Shown: positions 61,507 to 64,000 of the stretch, one piece after another
How the letters are laid out: every line of letters starts with the position of its first letter
Position numbering within the stretch: position 1 is the stretch's first letter
Assembly (NCBI RefSeq): GCF_001426375.1
Contig: NZ_LMEO01000051.1
Location: 62,241-126,240, forward strand
Length of the DNA: 64,000 nt
Source: Paenibacillus sp. Root444D2
GTDB taxonomy: Bacteria > Bacillota > Bacilli > Paenibacillales > NBRC-103111
Direction: 5' to 3'
The notes under the pieces: generated by a model
Databases searched by the model: none
The model's input: only the letters and a program-made list of their open reading frames with translations
Told to the model about the DNA's origin: nothing
Made by a program: the position numbers and the translations under genes

Positions 61507-62892
61507 ATGTCAAACAAATTAATTTACAACGGTACGGTGTTGACCATGAATGCCTCCAATCAGATTTTCAAACCTGGCTATGTATATATGGAACACGATG
61601 TGATCCGTGAAGTGGGGGAATGGAGGGCAGACGGGAGCTTAGACCATTTAATCTCACAATCTTCGTATACGTACAATGCTTCGGGTAAAGTCGTCATTCC
61701 TGGGATCATCAATGGCCACACCCATTTGTTTCAAACGTTCATGAGAGGGGTGTCGGATCACTCACCGCTCGCACAGTGGCTGAAGGAGATTATTTGGCCG
61801 ATGAGTCTCGCGATGGAGCCAGAAGACTTTTACTTAGCTGCTTTAATCGGGTGTATCGAAAATTTAAAATCGGGTGCGACATATATGATGGATCACCATT
61901 ATATCCACACGTATCCAGAGAATGATGCAAGTGTACTGCAAGCGATGGTGGATTCGGGGATTCGCGGACATTTAGCCAGAGGCGGCTCGGATTTGGCCGG
62001 AGAAGTCCGATTAAGGGAGACGGAGGAACAGATCTTTGACAGTACAGATCGATTGCTCGATGAATGGGATGGCGCTGCTTCCGGCCGGATTCGAATTGCA
62101 TTGGGGCCGCTAAATTTATATGGATGTTCCCGAGGGTATCTAGAGCGGGCGGCTGTCTTTAGCCGGGATCGCAAGCTGATTTCTCACGTACATGTCGCTG
62201 AAACGAGTGAACAGATCGACACAACGATGACCCGCTATGGGCTTCGCAATTTGGAATTACTGAATGAAGTTGGTCTGCTCGGCGAGCAAACTCAAGTTGT
62301 TCATGGTGTGTGGCTCGATGATGGAGAACTAGAAATGATTCGTGCAAAGCAAGCTTCCGTCATCCATTGTCCAGTATCCAATATGTACTTAGCTTCTGGT
62401 GTTGCCAGAGTACCTGAAATGCTGCGAATGGGCATTAACGTTGCCCTAGGTACGGATGGTCCTGGCAGCAATAATTGCCAAGATAACTTAGAAGTGCTGA
62501 AGTTCACGGCATGCTTACATAAGGTAAATGAGCTGGATGCTACCTTATTGCCTCCGATGGATGTGCTGCGTATGGCTACAGTGAATGGTGCCAAGGCCGT
62601 TGGAAGGAGTGCTGATTTGGGCAGTCTTGAGCCAGGCAAGAAGGCAGATGTAGTGACCGTAGATATGATGAAAGCCCATATTAGTCCCGTGCATCGCGCT
62701 TCCTCAGCACTGGTTTATAACGCGAACGGCAATGATGTCGATCTCGTTATTGTTGGCGGTCAGGTTGTCGTAGAGAAGGGTAAAAGCACGTGGATCGATG
62801 AGCAGGAAGTTCTAGAGAGAGCACAAGCAAGGGTTGATCTTCTACGCAGTAAGCTGTCTGGTCAGTATCCTATTTTTTCAAATATAGAGTAA
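61507..62892 (+). CDS. Amidohydrolase/deaminase of the TRZ/ATZ family
   Basis: A 461-residue metal-dependent amidohydrolase of the chlorohydrolase/cytosine-deaminase-like group (SsnA, TrzA, 8-oxoguanine deaminase relatives). Metal ligands: GHTH in INGHTHLFQTFMRG, the histidine in HVHVAETSEQ, VVHGVWLDD and the aspartate in LGTDGPGSNNCQDN. It probably removes an amino or similar group from a nitrogen heterocycle; the substrate cannot be fixed. ATG 61507 follows AAAAAGGTGG. It is 57 bases upstream of a Rieske oxygenase gene, suggesting a catabolic pair. Confidence 0.88.
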   Translation: MSNKLIYNGTVLTMNASNQIFKPGYVYMEHDVIREVGEWRADGSLDHLISQSSYTYNASGKVVIPGIINGHTHLFQTFMRGVSDHSPLAQWLKEIIWPMSLAMEPEDFYLAALIGCIENLKSGATYMMDHHYIHTYPENDASVLQAMVDSGIRGHLARGGSDLAGEVRLRETEEQIFDSTDRLLDEWDGAASGRIRIALGPLNLYGCSRGYLERAAVFSRDRKLISHVHVAETSEQIDTTMTRYGLRNLELLNEVGLLGEQTQVVHGVWLDDGELEMIRAKQASVIHCPVSNMYLASGVARVPEMLRMGINVALGTDGPGSNNCQDNLEVLKFTACLHKVNELDATLLPPMDVLRMATVNGAKAVGRSADLGSLEPGKKADVVTVDMMKAHISPVHRASSALVYNANGNDVDLVIVGGQVVVEKGKSTWIDEQEVLERAQARVDLLRSKLSGQYPIFSNIE

Positions 62893-62949
62893 TTCATCTT
62901 AAAGCTTGCGCTAAACAAATGTTCAGAAACCCAAAGGAGGATGATTTCA

Positions 62950-63945
62950 ATGGCTTTACAACGTCTGCATGATCCTGTACTTGAAAATGATTGGCATGCT
63001 GTGTATCTCGCGTCTGAACTGAAAGACCAACCTGTAGGTGTCATCATTTTGGGGGAAAGAGTAGCCATTTACCGCTCTAGCAAAGGGGTTCATGCCCTGC
63101 AAGATCTATGCGTTCACCGTGGAGCCATGCTTTCCAAAGGGTGGGTACAAGATGATGTCCTAGTCTGTCCATACCATGGCTGGCAGTATGATTCATCTGG
63201 GCAATGTGTCTGTATTCCAGCTCAGCCTAAGGGAGAGAAGATTCCTCTCAGAGCTAAAGCGCAAACCTATGCCTGTGAAGAGAAGTACGGCTTTATCTGG
63301 GTATGTATGGGTGAACCCGTGGCGCCTTTGCCTCATTTCGAAGAGTTTGCTAATCCGGAGTTTCGTCCATTACCTTGCGGCCCATACAAAGTTGAAGCAG
63401 CTGGAACGAGAGTGATTGAGAATTTTACAGACTTCGCACATTTGATGTTCGTTCATCAGAATCTGCTCGGACACCCCGACTATGCGGAGCTGCCTGACTT
63501 TCAGGTTATCAAGGAGAAGGAACGCATTTATATCGAGAATATTCCGATCTTTCAACCCGTTGCCCATTCTGGCTCAGATAAGAGTGAAGGTACGACTTAC
63601 GTCTATATGAAGGAAGTTTATCGGCCTCTATCCGCTCGATTATCCAAAGCAGATCCAAGTAATGGCCAAACCTTGTGGATTATGTTGACGGTATTGCCTG
63701 TGGCCGCAGAAGAATGTGTTGTGTTCATGATGGTATCGCGGAATTATGCCTATGACGTAGATGACGCGAATTTTATTCGCTTCCAGGATATCGTGTTTGA
63801 ACAAGATGCGAGGGTAATCGAGACTCAGAAACCGGAGTTACTACCACTGGATCTACAGGTCGAACTCAATCACAAGGTAGATCGTTTCTCCATTGCGTAT
63901 CGCCGATGGTTGAAAGAATTAGGTGTGGTGGTTGGTACAATCTGA
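62950..63945 (+). CDS. Rieske (2Fe-2S) ring-hydroxylating oxygenase, VanA-like alpha subunit
   Basis: A 331-residue oxygenase. The Rieske cluster is bound by C54, H56 (LCVHRGAM) and C73, H76 (VCPYHGWQYD). The mononuclear iron site is in ENFTDFAHLMFVHQ (two His, with a downstream Asp expected). Size and layout match vanillate O-demethylase-type or phthalate-type single-subunit alpha proteins. ATG 62950 lies nine bases after AAAGGAGG; an ATG directly on that site (62941) is too close. No reductase gene appears before the window end. With the amidohydrolase it suggests oxidation of a heterocyclic or aromatic nitrogen compound. Confidence 0.9.
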   Translation: MALQRLHDPVLENDWHAVYLASELKDQPVGVIILGERVAIYRSSKGVHALQDLCVHRGAMLSKGWVQDDVLVCPYHGWQYDSSGQCVCIPAQPKGEKIPLRAKAQTYACEEKYGFIWVCMGEPVAPLPHFEEFANPEFRPLPCGPYKVEAAGTRVIENFTDFAHLMFVHQNLLGHPDYAELPDFQVIKEKERIYIENIPIFQPVAHSGSDKSEGTTYVYMKEVYRPLSARLSKADPSNGQTLWIMLTVLPVAAEECVVFMMVSRNYAYDVDDANFIRFQDIVFEQDARVIETQKPELLPLDLQVELNHKVDRFSIAYRRWLKELGVVVGTI

Positions 63946-64000
63946 ATAATGTTCGTCTTTTGTGTAATTATAATGTGTTTTACTGAAATAACTCTTGTAA

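Overview
This 64 kb window looks like chromosomal DNA from a spore-forming Firmicute close to Paenibacillus. The pointers are a spoVR/yhbH sporulation pair, YesM/YesN-type two-component regulators beside sugar-type ABC transporters with lipoprotein binding proteins, a large S-layer-homology (SLH) surface protein, a copper-amine-oxidase-N type secreted protein, strong AGGAGG ribosome binding sites and moderate GC. The genus assignment is inference; no rRNA or other marker gene is present.

Layout. 1-4.8 kb: the 3' part of a BMP-type nucleoside ABC operon (ATPase, two permeases) followed by a molybdopterin oxidoreductase and a uridine-phosphorylase-like enzyme. 5.2-8.2 kb (minus strand): a small unknown gene, spoVR and yhbH. 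8.5-16.1 kb: histidine kinase, lipoprotein binding protein, AraC-type response regulator, second binding protein and two permeases, a self-contained carbohydrate sensing and uptake locus. 16.9-24.6 kb: a complete four-gene Wadjet (jetD-jetA-jetB-jetC) plasmid-defence operon with its own extended -10 promoter and strong terminator. 24.7-31.7 kb: an alpha/beta-hydrolase-like domain lacking its catalytic Ser and His, fused to a SARP/BTAD activator, divergent from a 1593-residue SLH mosaic protein. 32.1-38.3 kb: LytS/LytT-like pair with DUF485 and two acetate/pyruvate-type sodium symporters. 38.3-39.3 kb: two small membrane proteins.

39.4-49.3 kb is the most striking region. Two tandem WYL regulators diverge from an RNA-repair gene set: rtcB, a DIP1984-family gene, an intergenic element with a tRNA-like T-arm, a possible 29-residue peptide gene, a polymerase-beta-fold nucleotidyltransferase, a second rtcB, an AAA ATPase, kptA and a tatD-family nuclease. 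The parts fit detection and healing of broken RNA: 2'-phosphate removal by KptA, RtcB ligation, nucleotide addition, 3' trimming, and transcriptional switching by WYL proteins.

50.0-57.9 kb: a five-gene cluster (SWIM zinc finger, HEAT repeats, MoxR ATPase, DUF5682, VWA) resembling the E. coli yehL/yehM/yehP/yehQ group. 58.0-60.7 kb: a secreted NTR/copper-amine-oxidase-N protein, a truncated MalT-type regulator and yhaM. 60.8-63.9 kb: an Lrp-type regulator divergent from an amidohydrolase and a Rieske oxygenase, with a palindrome over the predicted transcription start.

The intergenic DNA is also notable. Three unrelated short repeat families (4.93-5.11 and 43.90-43.98 kb; 16.31-16.49 kb; 49.55-49.89 kb) are arranged with steps of about 51 bp, and the last is an exact 51-bp, seven-unit hairpin array.
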